Assembly: GCA_025506515.1 (NCBI GenBank)
Contig: CM046442.1
Location: forward strand, 17,458,443-17,522,442
Source of the DNA: Flaveria trinervia
Taxonomy: Eukaryota; Streptophyta; Magnoliopsida; Asterales; Asteraceae
Direction of reading: 5' to 3'
Length of the DNA stretch: 64,000 nucleotides
This document shows positions 44,121 through 56,293 of the stretch, piece by piece (within the stretch, counting starts at the first letter, position 1; every line of letters begins with the position of its first letter). The translations under genes and the position numbers were made by a program. Under the pieces are notes generated by a model, which worked only from the letters and a program-made list of their open reading frames with translations, was not told the origin of the DNA and did not search any database.

Positions 44121-44639
44121 TGTATACAAATTGATTTTTTTAATTTTTTGAAAAAATTGTTATTTTATCAAAATTGAGGGAGCAAAACCGAATTTAACTC
44201 TTTATAATAATATTAATTAACTTCTAAAAAACCGAATTTAACTCTTTATAATATGAGTTAACTTCTAATTACTCTATAAGTTAAGCAAACTTGGTATGTT
44301 CACCAGCTATAACTGATACTTGATTTATGTAGCAATGAACCATTCTCATTCATTTATTTTGTACTTTGGGCTATATTTTAGATTGAGGGTCCGAAATGAA
44401 TATTGTTTTTATATCCACAATCTTATGTAAGGTAATATTTAAGTAATTAATGCACTATGATAGAAAATAAAAAAAATAAAAAAGAACGATAAAAGCTAAA
44501 AGAAAATTAACTTTTTTACTTTTTCTAATAAAATTTGAAAAATAAGATTATTACTGTATGATATAAATGTTATTAAAAACCAATAAACTAAATAAAAGGA
44601 TAAACCAAAAGCTAAAAGAACAAAAAAGTAAGTGGTTAA

Positions 44640-45265
44640 AATTAGGGCCGGCTCAACATTTTCGAAGGATTAAAGTGAAATAAAATTTTGAGGCCCTCGT
44701 CTACGGTCTATATATTATTCTTATAAACCTTTGCTTTCAATCGCTGACATAAACAAATTCGTTTATAGTTTGCCAAAATACAACTTGGGGCGGATTAAAT
44801 GATAAACAAACAACAATAGATTAAGGTAAATAGAAAAATTACCTGCAAATATAGATTAAAATCAAAAAAGATAGCAATAGATTAAATTAACAAAAGAGTG
44901 ATAGTAGATTAAAGAAAATAAATATAAATCAAGATTAGACAATAATGGTTTATACATTAAGTGATTATCTACAAAAAAGAATTTAAAATTGATAAACCTA
45001 AAGAACAGTGAATAATCTATGAATCTTCAATGAACCAAGTTTCGTAAATCGACATGGATAACCAAGATTTAAGTCAACCTCGATATACCTTCAATCATTT
45101 TGTTAGCCTTCTCATTTATCTCTAAAAGACACATATATTGATTAGATTATCACATATATTTTCTGCTTAATAGATAACATAATATTTTCTTTTCTAATTT
45201 GAGGGCCTTCAAATTAGGGGGTCTAAAGCGGTTGTTATATTTGTTTCTATTGAAGAGACACCTCT
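44640..45265. repeat. hAT-like DNA transposon remnant (tentative)
   Basis: Starts AGGGCCGGCTCAAC.. TTTTGAGGCCCTC, similar to the GGGCCGG ends common in plant hAT elements, and ends near GAGGGCCTTCAAATTAGGGGGTCTAAAGCGG. No transposase frame. Confidence 0.3.
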
Positions 45266-45539
45266 GGACTTAAAATATATCAAAAAAAATATTTTTTTAA
45301 TACACTATAAGTCACGACTTATTCATATCAATCGATATTGAAATCAACCCTAAGGTAATGTTTGTTGTCCGGAAATAATAGGTGAAATACAATGAACAAT
45401 TGAGGGTAAATAAAGTGTTACATTTTTGTTGTCAAGAAAATAAAATGGATCATTTAGCAATCAATATAATTTCCATAATTACATCAAATACATTCCATCC
45501 CCCACACCACTTTTTTTTTCATTCCATTCATTCTTTTAT

Positions 45540-46210
45540 CCTTACTCACAACCACCACCTACTCACCATCTTCCACCGCCACCTGCCACCACAACCACCA
45601 TTGACCATCGCCACCAATGCCACCAGACACCGCCATCGGTCACCGGCCACCACCACCATACCCCCTATCACCCCACCACCACCAGCCATCACTACCAACC
45701 ACCACGCCCACCACCGCCCACCAAAATCGAGAGCCACCACCGACCACACGCCACCGTCACCGTCACCGCCGAGCACCACCACCACGACCAACTACCTCGA
45801 CCATCGCCAGAGTCACCGTCGGGCACCACCACCACTGCCAACTACCACGACCACCACCACCATCAACAACGGCCACCAAGATCAAGAGCCACCTACCACC
45901 ACCTACCACCACCATTGCCACCAATCACCATCACTACCACCAATCACCATCACTACCATCAATCACCATCACTACCACCAATCACCATCACTACCACCAA
46001 TCACCATCACTACCACCAATCACCACCGCCCACAATTGCCACCAATCATCATCACTACCACTAATCACCACTGCCCACCACCACCGCCCACCACCACCGC
46101 CCACCACCACCGCCCACCACCACCGCCCACCACCACCACCACCACCACCCACCACTACCATCAACACTTGCCAACACCACCGACCACCCCACCATTACCA
46201 CTAGCCACCA
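45540..46210. repeat. CCA/CAC-rich low-complexity region
   Basis: Degenerate (CCA)n with an 18-bp unit CACCAATCACCATCACTA repeated about six times (45920-46030) and a CGCCCACCACCAC unit about five times (46069-46130). The 296-codon open frame across it lacks any domain and is treated as a by-product of missing stop codons. Confidence 0.8.
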
Positions 46211-46428
46211 ACATAACCACTTCTACATTTTATTCATTTGTTTTATTATACATAATAAACAACACAAAGTAATAATTATTCTATTTCTTAAAGGCAACCA
46301 AATATGAAAATAGAACGTAATAATTAATATCATTCCCTCATTCATTATATTTCATTATTTATTTTATACATTTGTTCATTTAATTACAACATACTAAACA
46401 AACCTTAAATATCAAAAGTAGCTTAATT

Positions 46429-47655
46429 AATCTAACTATAACTCATATTGTTATTGTACCCAAACTTAAAAACTAATAATAAACATATAATTTGTTGTTA
46501 TGGTTACACTTTCACTATTATATATTTATCTGTATTGTAATTTTTTCAAAGCTTTTCAATTTCAGCTTTTATTTCATTTCACATGAAAGCCTATTTGTAA
46601 GTTCGGCTTTTATTAAATACTGGGCCGTCGCTTATTAATTTTGAAGGCCCGATGCATCACCTTTTATATAAGGTCAATAGGTTATCTTATTTACTTTTTA
46701 CTTTTAATGATCAGGACCGTTGAACTGTTTGGCGTCTGCCATTGGGAAATTTATGGTTTTCTTAGTTTTGCTCTTTTTTACCTCAACCATTTACGTCTCT
46801 ATCCACTACAGTTTGAGGGTCCGAACGAAATAAGACGTTGAGGCCATATACCCATATATATAAGAAGAAATTTGTGTCGTAGGGTCAACGGACCCCTGGA
46901 CCACCCTCTGGTTCTGCAAAATTAATGCACAAAATAATGTCCAATTTCAGTATTAATACACAAATTAAGAATGTAAATATCTAACGCACATAAATCACTT
47001 CGTTAAATTACGTGTTTAATGTTGTATACAAATTCCTTATCCTAACATCTTTTAGTTCTTGAACATGATATAGCCCGTTATTGCATATGCCGTCCCATGT
47101 GGAATATATTTATTTATTTTAGCTCATTACATATTTTCACTTATATTTATATATATCTATATTATATATAAACCATATGAAAAGCTTATTTTAAAATATC
47201 ATCATATTAAAAACTTACCTTACACAATGCATAAAGTATAACTATTTTTAAGGGTAAAATAGTATTTTTAACATTACTTACAAATTACTCATTACAAATA
47301 GTTACATAATAACCTTATAATTACTATAAATTACATAAAATTTTACATTATCTACCCATAATAAATAAATAAAAAGTTAATTTGTTTTATGATTTCTATT
47401 ATATCAATCTATCATGTTTAAAAACTTTTTGATACTACAATCGTAAATGTGTATTTTCTAAACGTTTTGATGTAAATTTTTATGAACCGATATTTTTTTG
47501 TAAGGTACAATAAGTTAATGCATAAATGTACATGTCGTTATGCAAAATCCATTTATTTGGTGCTTTAAATTTTAACTTAGAAAAATATAAAAACTTTTGT
47601 AAAATTGTCATAAAATTAACAAAAAAAATACATCGCGTCGAATGTAATATGTTGT
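46429..47655 (+). repeat. 1.2-kb direct duplication, copy 1
   Basis: Matches 49611-50824 with a few per cent difference and small indels, same orientation, about 3.18 kb apart. Contains ACTGGGCCGTCGCTTATTAA and GTCAACGGACCCCTGGACCA, words like degraded DNA-transposon ends. No coding sequence. Confidence 0.85.
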
Positions 47656-49610
47656 CCCGCCGCATTACGTGGACACCCTTCTAATTTCTTATAATGTGTA
47701 TTGTTAAAAACTGGCATTTTACTACAAGCGTTTATTTACTGTAGGTTTTTTCCACTTAAACCTTGTGTCGTCGGATCCGTGTTAATAAAATAAACACAGA
47801 GTGAACGTATTTTAAAATAAAGATGCTTTTATTTTTTTTTTAAATTTTTTTTACATGTCTATTATACTCAGTACCTTAGAAAATGAATAAATTCTTTTTA
47901 AAATTTAAATAGTGATGAAAAAACATACATGGACATCATCAACCGTTTTCAAAAATAGATAAGCAAATGAAAATGAAAATAGAAAGGGTGTACATAATTG
48001 GTGCCGGTGTGCTTCCATGTGTCTACAAACCCCGACGTAAAATCAATATTTGTTTTATGAGAGGGGCAAAAATACAGATACTTCAAAAAATAAAAGACCA
48101 AGAACCGAGAGGTGGGGGAAAAAGGGATTCAAACTTAGAATCCGGGTCCCAACCGGAAGAAACATGCACTCCAACTAGGCTGGGCTACTAATTGTGGTAA
48201 ACTAGAAATCAAGTTCGCGAAATGTACGTGGCGTGTTTGTGAACATTATCCTTACGCGCATTACAATGATGATATTCACGTAGTTAAATATAAAATATAT
48301 ATAAAGTTATGGATACTCAGTTCCAGAGATGGAATATAGATAGAAACGAGTATTATGCTTCGTATGTTACAAGATAAACAAGACCTAACAAAATGTTGAA
48401 ACATTAATGCTAACCTACATATTGAAAAGAATGTTGATAATATATGTAATTTAAAATTTAAAAAGCATATTTGATTTGTGTTACCAAATCATAATCAAAG
48501 TAAAACATTAGTTTTTCGTTTTATATTATATATAGAAGAAAAGAAAAACAATGGAAAATAAACAACAAAATAACCAAAATTAAAATGGAAGTGCAGGAGG
48601 AAGAATTGTTTGACTCGAAACGTGCTGGGGAGTAAGAGAAGAAATACCGACACACCCAAGCAACAAGACTTTTTGTGAATAATCTTAATAGTTGTTTATC
48701 TATAGTAAATTAAAACCTGGTAAATTAAAAAAATAGAATGAAAAAGAAAACAATTTAACAATGAAAGCTTGACATGGGGTAAGGCTAGTGACAAACCCAC
48801 TGATCTTGTTTTTTTCAGTATAAGTATAATATTACTTCACTTTATATATATTTGAACTTATATGTATACAGGATAACTTGTTTAGTATATATCTATATGA
48901 AATTTGGTTGCTACTGAAATTTTCTATTGTTTCATGTTTTGGATTAATTTATAAATATTTTATCTCATTTAGTATATGTATTCAATTTAATATGTTAACA
49001 TTTAGAATAAAATGGTTATTATTCTTTTTTACATAAATGGATATCTTTCTGTTCCAACTCTGTAAAGTCATCAACTTACATAAGTTGGTGAAAAGTTTTA
49101 TGGTTTTAGTAACCGTACATTAAGGTTTTGAGTCTTTAATTTTCTACTTCATGTATTTTATCTTTTTATAATATATTAGGATGTGAGCTATGACATATCA
49201 TAATCACTAGTCAAAAGGCAATGTGTCTTTTGACTCTACAATGGATTTTATTTGTGTCTAGTCAATTGTATCTAGCTAGCATTCAAAGTATGGCCTACTG
49301 TATGATGTAATACATGTATCTCAAGTACTTGTAACTTTCCAGTATGTTTTGTAACATTTGTAATAAAACTTGAGAATGTAATATATTGTAATCTTGAAAA
49401 TCATGTTTTTGTGTATTTTGCTATCTTGTCCTGTCTTATATTTATTTGTGTTTTTAGTATTATTACTGGGGGTTAATCCATTTCACTATTTGATCAGTAA
49501 GTGTTTTTAGGAACTCTCCTCAATGTGTTGTTGTGTTGTAAGTGCATACCCTTCACCGATCCTGCATTTGATATCAAAGTATTCAGTCTCTTGATATAAT
49601 ATCTTACTAT
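47656..49610. other. AT-rich non-coding spacer
   Basis: Between the two 1.2-kb repeats. No gene found. Apart from a tRNA-like stretch near 48097-48190 nothing recognisable. Confidence 0.55.
48097..48190 (-). repeat. tRNA-like (SINE head) sequence
   Basis: On the minus strand CAGCCTAGTTGG (48171-48182) resembles an internal A box, and GTTTGAATCCC (48124-48134) a B box with one mismatch, about 37 nt apart, as in tRNA-derived SINEs. It does not fold as a tRNA gene, and no 3' tail or target duplication was fixed. Confidence 0.4.
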
Positions 49611-50824
49611 CTTAATCTAACTATAACTGATATTGTTATCGTACCCAAACTTAAAAACTAATAATAAACATATAATTTGTTATGGTTACACTTTCACTAT
49701 TATATATTTATCTGTGTTTGTAATTCTTCCCAAATCTTTTCAATTTCAACTTTTATTTCATTTCACATGAAGATCTATTTGTAAGTTCGGCTTTTATTAA
49801 ATACTGGGCCGTCGCTTATTAATGTTGAAGGCCCGATGCATCACCTTTTAATATAAGGTCAATAGATTATCTTATTTACTTTTTACTTTTTAATGATCAG
49901 GACCGTTTGGTTTCTGCCACTGAAAAATTTATGGTTTTCTTAGTTTTGCTCTTTTTTACCTCAACCATTTACGTCTCTATCCACTACAGTTTTGAGGGTC
50001 CAAACGAAATAAGACGTTGAGGCCATATACCCATATATATAAGAAGAAATTTGTGTCGTCTGAGGGTCAATGGACCCCTGGACCACCCTCTGGTTCTGCA
50101 AAATTAATACACAAAATAGTGCCCAATTTCTATATTAATACACAAATTAAGAATGTAAATATCTAACGCACAATAAATCACTTCGTTAAATTACATGTTT
50201 AATGTTGTATACAAATTCCTTATCCTAGCATCCTTTAGTTTATAGCCCGTTATTGCACATGCCGTCCCACGTGGAATATATTTATTTATTTTACTCATTA
50301 CATATTTTCACTTATATTTATATATGTCTATACTTTATATAAAGAATATGAGAAGGTTATTTTAAAATATCATTAAATTAAAAACACTTACTTTACACAA
50401 TACATAAAGTACAACCATTTTTAAGAGTAAAATAATATTTTTATTATCATTTACAAATTATTCCTTACAATTAGTTACATAATAATCTTTTAAATACTGT
50501 AAATTACATAAAATTTTACATTATCCATCCATAAATTAAAAAAACTTATTTTGTGTTAAGATTTCTATTACATCAATGTATCATATTTAAAAACTTTTTG
50601 ATACTACAATCATAAATGTGTATTTTTTAAATGTTTTGATGTAAATTTTTTGCTGATCCGATATGTATTTTGTAAGCTATAATAAGTTAATGCATAAATG
50701 TATAAGTCGTCATACAAAATCCATTTATTTGGTTTTTTAAATTTTAACTTAGAAAAATATAATAAACTTTTGTAAAATTTTCATAAGATTAAAAAAAATA
50801 GAAACTCGCGTCGGATATAAAATG
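49611..50824 (+). repeat. 1.2-kb direct duplication, copy 2
   Basis: Second copy of 46429-47655; it ends where the minus-strand copia LTR begins. Lacks a few short segments of copy 1 (for example around 50225-50240). Confidence 0.85.
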
Positions 50825-51670
50825 TGTTGAAAAAATATTTTAGACCAAATATAAGTCAATTAATTATTATAATTATTACCAAGTTATTGGCCGAATAAGT
50901 TTGATCCTTCGCAATCGAAACCGATTATAAAAAAGGTAGAAGGAGAGTGTCCTGTTATCGGACGAATTAAAGAACTTGCAATGAAGTAAAACCAACCTGT
51001 TAAACGATGATCTTCGAATGATAAACTGAACGGAATGTATTATTGTCCTTAAAGGATTTTACGTGCTTTATTTGCTGTAAGCGACAACATAAACTCCCAA
51101 GATTTAATGCAGACTCGATCCAGTATTCCAACAACAATGGAAATGAAACAACGTGAAGGTTGCGTGGAAACAAAAACAGAGAAAAGCTGTAGCTTTTCAG
51201 ATGATTAAGCTTGAAGTATGAGCTCCATATTTATAGACTAAAAACCCAACTAATTAGGAGAAAAACCGGGGATGAGGTTGACCCCAACCAGTTTGCGAAT
51301 TCGGTTAAGGAGATAACACGAATTGCTTACTGATAAACCTTATCCACCATGTTTATCTCTTAGTCGGTTATCTCGACTCTATCTGCACCGAGCTGTAGCT
51401 AAAAATAAAAGCTCCTTAGCTCCTAGTGACGATGAGTACGTGCGAAGTGCAAAGTGCGCCTCAAACGCGCCCATTCGCGCCTCAAACACGCCCATTCGCG
51501 AGCTCGGCCCGACGCGCGTGTGAGCTTAGCTCTTCTCTTGACGCAACAATCACTTTGGTGACCCATAAGGAAAACCCCTTATAACCCATTCAAAGATGTT
51601 TCCCCCCACCAATGTGCGACCAGAAGTAAACATGCTAACTTGCATATTTACAACTTGTAAACTTCCAACA
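50825..51670 (-). repeat. 3' LTR of the minus-strand copia element
   Basis: 846 bp, TGTTGAAAA..CTTCCAACA. Next to its inner end lies the complement of a purine run (GGTGGGGGAT, 51671-51680), the polypurine tract. Confidence 0.75.
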
Positions 51671-52183
51671 ATCCCCCACCAAGTTGGAATGTTTCCTTTC
51701 ACTATAACGGATAATGTCACTAAGGTGTCACGAAGATTAAACCCAGTTGATGTTAATAAACAAGAAGAGACAGATTTATTAGTGTCCTACGGAATCAAAC
51801 CAAGAACCTGATGACCCCCTTCAGTTTACCCCCACACATCACTGGTTGACTTCACGTTCTCACTGAGCGCGAATATGGCCATGCGCTACAAATCCTTTTC
51901 ATGACCCTTTAGAAGATAAACCACTGATCTTCATTTGAGGCGGCACCACCTCTAGATCATATAGGCAAAGTTTTCCAACATCCACATTGCCTAGATGTCT
52001 CCAAAACCTTGTTAAGAGCGTTAGCTCAACCTCGTTCTCGACAATGATGTACTATCTTACCATACATGGATCTATCAAATTAATTGATAGTACCTTCTAT
52101 CGTTAAGTGACTTTGTTGTTACCCATTAAACTTGAGAAATGGAGCACTAAGTTCAAGTTGGGTTTCCATGAATAACGATTCTA

Positions 52184-52594
52184 TTATGGCTTTAGACCTA
52201 TGGCTTTCATGGTATTTACTACCAAGTCTCTCATCAAAGGTTTGGTAAGGGGATCAACCAAGTTCTTACAAGTCTTGACATAAACAACGTTGATGGTACC
52301 ACTTTCAAGTAGTTGTCTCATAAAATTGTACCAAAGACCAATATGTCTTGATTTCCCATTATACACTATGTTGTATATTCTCGATAATATGGCCTCACTA
52401 TCACAATACATGGGAATGATGACACTAGTATATCCCAAGATGGATGTCCGTAAGTAGATCTCTAATCCACTCTACTTCTAAGCTGGCATTAGCTAATGCT
52501 ATGAATTCTACTTCCATAGTTGAGTGTGCAATGCACGTTTGTTTCTTGCTCGCCCAAGAAATAGCTCCTCCAGCTAGAGTATAGATCCACCCAC
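52184..52594 (-). pseudogene. copia RNase H, C-terminal part
   Basis: 52184-52438 carries CDSEAILSRIYNIVYNGKSRHI and VKTCKNLVDPLTKPL, the end of a copia RNase H. Upstream to 52594 the TCIAH/ STMEVEF-type region is readable in another frame, with stops between. Joins the RT frame at about 52595. Confidence 0.8.
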
Positions 52595-53692
52595 TTATGG
52601 ATTTTGGATCATTATTTGATTAATCCAGCTCGCATCAGAATAACCTTCAAGTATTCTTGATGATGACGTGTACGTCAATTCAAGATTACTAGTCTTTTTC
52701 AGATATCCAAGTACTCTACTCACTGCGTTCCACTGCTCAGTACCTGGGTTTACAATGTACTGACTTAGTTTGCTAACAGCAAAGGCTATGTCAGGAAAAG
52801 TGCAATGAGTAGCATACATCATGCTACCAATTGCATTTGCATACTCTAGTTGAGCCACAGCTCTTCTAGAGTTCACTTTTAGCTTCACACTCGGGTCAAA
52901 CAGTGTATTAAACTCTTTGATGTTCAAATGTTGAAACTTTGTCAGAATTTTCTCTATGTAGTGAGATTGACTAAGAGAAATCTGACTATCTGTTCTTTTC
53001 ACCTTGATCCCAAGAATATTATCCACTTCCCCTAGATATTTCATCTTAAAGTTAGAAGATAGATATTTCTTAGTTTGAGAAATACCCTCAAGGTGAGTGC
53101 TAATGATCAACATATCATCAACAAAAAGACAAATCATGACTGTGTATTCAGGTTTGCATTTTGTATATATACATTTATCAGCACCGTTGTGTTGAAACCC
53201 GAACGCAGTCACAGTGGTATCAAATCTCTCACGCCACTGTTTAGGAACTTGTTTCAAATCGTATAGAGATTTAATAAGTCTGCACAATTTAGTCTCTTGT
53301 CCGGATATCACAAACCCTTCCGGTTGCTCCAAATAAATTTCTTCTTTCAAGAAACCATTCAGGAAGGCTGTCTTCATATCCATTTGATGGATGTATAGTC
53401 CTTTCACCGTGGAAATTTCTATAAGAGTTATAATAGAAGTGATTCGAGCAACTGGAGCGTAGGTATGAAAGTAATCTATTCCTTCTCTCTGTCTATAACT
53501 TTTCGCAACTAATCTTGCTTTATAGGCAGAGATGGATCCATCTGGATGATACTTTTTCTTCAAAATCCATTTGGATCCAATGGGTTTCTTTCCCTTGGGT
53601 GGATGAGCTAACTCCCAAGTTCCATTTCCCATAATTGAATCCATTTCATCGTTGATTGCTTCCTTCCACAGAGGAACATCTCTTGATGACAT
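52595..53692 (-). pseudogene. copia reverse transcriptase, longer copy
   Basis: A 365-codon open frame beginning SSRDVPLWKEAINDEMDSIM, with GSKWILKKK, ARLVAKSYRQREGIDYFHTYAPV, DMKTAFLNGFLKEEIYLEQP, catalytic FVDDMLI and NILGI, and running into the start of RNase H (NAIGSMMYATHCTFPDIAFAV, EGYSDASW). No stop within it: the longest intact pol frame in the window. It lacks the upstream pol, so it is still a fragment. One YGLKQ-type site reads YDLKQ. Confidence 0.88.
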
Positions 53693-54665
53693 GGCTTCAC
53701 TTTACATTTTTGGATGATCATCCAAATTAACGACGAAAATGACCTCTCTTGTCACTTTCCTTTGTGTACCTTCAACTAGATAAGAGATAAACTCACTTCC
53801 ATAATTCTTCTTTTTTATAAACTCACTTACATTTTTGGATGATCATCCAAAGATCCCAAGAATGTTATCCACTTCCCCTAGATATTTCATCTTAAAGTTA
53901 GAAGATAGATATTTCTTAGTTTGAGAAATACCCTCAAGGTGAGTGCTAATGATCAACATATCATCAACAAAAAGACAAATCATGATTGTGTATTCAGGTT
54001 TGCATTTTGTATATATACATTTATCAGCACCGTTGTGTTGAAACCCGAACGCAGTCACAGTGGTATCAAATCTCTCATGCCACTGTTTAGGAACTTGTTT
54101 CAAATCGTATAGAGATTTAATAAGTCTGCACAATTTAGTCTCTTGTCCGGATATCACAAACCCTTCCGGTTGCTCCAAATAAATTTCTTCTTTCAAGAAA
54201 CCATTCAGGAAGGCTGTCTTCATATCCATTTGATGGATGTATAGTCCTTTCACCGTGGAAATTGCTATAAGAGTTATAATAGAAGTGATTCGAGCAACTG
54301 GAGCGTAGGTGTGAAAGTAATCTATTCCTTCTCTCTGTCTATAACCTTTCACAACTAATCTTGCTTTATAGGCAGAGATGGATCCATGTGGATGATACTT
54401 TTTCTTCAAAATCCATTTGGATCCAATGGGTTTCTTTCCCTTGGGTGGATCAGCTAACTCCCAAGTTCCATTTCCCATAATTGAATCCATTTCATCGTTG
54501 ATTGCTTCCTTCCACAGAGGAACATCTCTTGATGACATGGCTTCACTTTACATTTTTGGATGATCATCCAAATTAACGACGAAAATGACCTCTCTTGTCA
54601 CTTTCCTTTGTGTACCTTCAACTAGATAAGAGATAAACTCACTTCCATAATTCTTCTTTTTTATA
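53006..54665 (-). repeat. Tandem duplication in copia RT, 846-bp period
   Basis: 53006-53813 recurs at 53852-54660, nearly identical, with a short junction sequence (53814-53851) containing a TTTTTGGATGATCATCCAAA palindrome. Both copies start with the SSRDVPLW block. Confidence 0.93.
53843..54538 (-). pseudogene. copia reverse transcriptase, duplicate fragment
   Basis: Second copy of the first ~228 codons of the RT at 52595-53692, ending at NILGI where the duplication joint cuts it. FVDDMLI is present. A few substitutions only (for example VKGYRQ against AKSYRQ), so the duplication is recent, or an assembly artefact. Confidence 0.85.
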
Positions 54666-55700
54666 ACTCTAGTACTTCTCCTTGGTTCTTCAATAATTTG
54701 AGAAGGTTGAAAACTTTCTCGAGAATTACAGGGAGTTGTGGTGGGATCTAAGTTTTCATCATATCTAGAAATTTTTTTCAAAGAATTCCACATCTCTGGA
54801 TTCTATGATTGTTCCTGATTCATCATCCAACAGTCGGTAAGCCTTGCTATTTTGAGCGTATCCAATGAACACGCTTTTCATAGCTCGTGCTCTGAGTTTG
54901 GATCTCTTATGATCAGGTGTCCGATAATATGCGACACATCCCCAAACTCTCAAATGATCTAAATTTGGTTTCCTTCCCTTTCAAGACTCGTATGGACTAG
55001 TAGGAATCACACGACTAGTAATCCTATTATGAACATAACAAGCGGTCAATAAGGCTTCTCCCATAAATTACTTGGTAAACCAGATTGGTTTAATATGCAG
55101 TTAACCATCTCTACCAAGGTACGATTTTTTCTTTCAGCCAAACCATTTTGTTAGGGAGTAAATGGTAAGGTTCTTTCATGTATTATGCCATTCTCTTTGC
55201 AGAATGAATCAAATTCACAGTTAAAATATTTTCTACCTATGCCCGAGGGGATAATTTTTATGCGTTTATCTTGTTGGTTTCGACCTCCGCCTTATATATT
55301 TTAAATGCGTCAAAAGCTTCGTCTTTTGTACGCAATAAATACACATGTAAATGACGGCTCGAGCCGTCGTAGAAAGTGATGAAATATCTTTTACCACCAC
55401 GGGTAAGGATCCCATTCAGTTCACAAATATTAGAATGAATTTGTTTCGGTAGTGATGTATTACGTTGCTCAACGCTCTGAAAAGGTTTCTTTATGAATTT
55501 TGATTTTACACAAGTTTTTCATTTTTTAAAATGTTTATCATTTAATTTTATTAAACCTTTAGTTTACATCTTTTCAATATTTTTTATATTTGTGTGTGCC
55601 AAACGTTTATGCCATAAAGAAATTGAATAAGCTGTTGGACCCTGAAAGGATCATACATACCAATTCAATTGGTGAGTTGATGGTTGTTCTGCAGGAATTC
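54548..55700 (-). pseudogene. copia integrase, partial
   Basis: 54765-54953 has MRVWGCVAYYRTPDHKRSKL, ARAMKSVFIGYAQNSKAYRLLD and ESRDVEFFE, the integrase C-terminal block; 54548-54793 is the linker to RT. Upstream (55000-55460) the catalytic Glu block (FTP-stop-QNG followed by LAERK) and the RYFITFYDGSSRHLHVYLL block are readable across stops. The N-terminus is cut by copy D. Confidence 0.75.
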
Positions 55701-55714
55701 CCATAAGTTCAAGT

Positions 55715-55762
55715 GTCAATACGGATGAAGACCCTGCAGTAGAAGAACAAGTATTGGCTTAC
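55715..55762 (+). repeat. Copy D 5' LTR, first 48 bp
   Basis: TGTCAATACGGATGAAG.. continues, after removal of the gypsy element, at 61066. The TG start and GCGGATGA words match the remainder of the LTR. Confidence 0.6.
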
Positions 55763-56264
55763 TGATGTCGGGGCCCAAGCATGGATGAGCAAACTTTAGC
55801 CTAGTTGGAGGCCCAAGATCACTTATCAAAAGGGGCTATACTGAAACGATCATAACTTGGGCTAGAAGTCTCCCTTTTGGGCTTGTGACCAGTCAAAACG
55901 ATCGTTCGATCGAGGAGCCCGTTTGGGTCATCGTTTCGGCCCAAAAATGGCTTATTTTATGAGTTATGTACATTTTTGTCTTATTTTTAATTTTGTTGAA
56001 CTTTACATTTGGCCCAGTTTTCGGCCCGTTTATGTTTTGTGGCCCATTTGACTTTTGCTTTGTTTCTTTATATGTTTGTAAGAGATGGGTAAAAGAATTA
56101 TTAAAGTTTATGAAAAATATATTTTCTCTCTATCACCGTGTGTGCTAGTGTAACCCTGACTACTGGTATTCTTTGTGAATCAATGATAGTTAGAAGGATT
56201 GTTCCAGGTATTCTCGTTGAATCAATAGGTTCAATTATCTATCTCTCTGTTTCCGACTGTATCA
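55763..56264 (+). repeat. 5' LTR of nested gypsy element
   Basis: 502 bp, starts TGATGTCGGGGCCC and ends CGACTGTATCA, followed after two bases by the priming site. Confidence 0.9.
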
Positions 56265-56266
56265 AT

Positions 56267-56278
56267 TGGTATCAGAGC
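56267..56278 (+). other. Primer-binding site, nested gypsy
   Basis: TGGTATCAGAGC, initiator tRNA-Met complement. Confidence 0.95.
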
Positions 56279-56293
56279 CAATTTTCTGATCAA

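Larger units (their letters stand above)
50825..55714 (-). mobile_element. Ty1/copia element, minus strand, 5' part missing
   Basis: Has a 3' LTR, a polypurine tract, RNase H, a partly duplicated RT and part of integrase; gag, protease and 5' LTR are absent. It is interrupted at 55714 by copy D. The sequence differs clearly from the Sirevirus copies and belongs to another copia lineage, not resolved here. Confidence 0.85.

Noticed and set aside
45382..46272. A 296-codon open frame rich in His, Pro and Thr
   Set aside because: It lies on CCA/CAC simple repeats, has no domain, and other frames over it are equally open.
46641..46841. A 66-codon open frame in the first 1.2-kb repeat
   Set aside because: Not preserved in the second copy, where indels break it; no domain.
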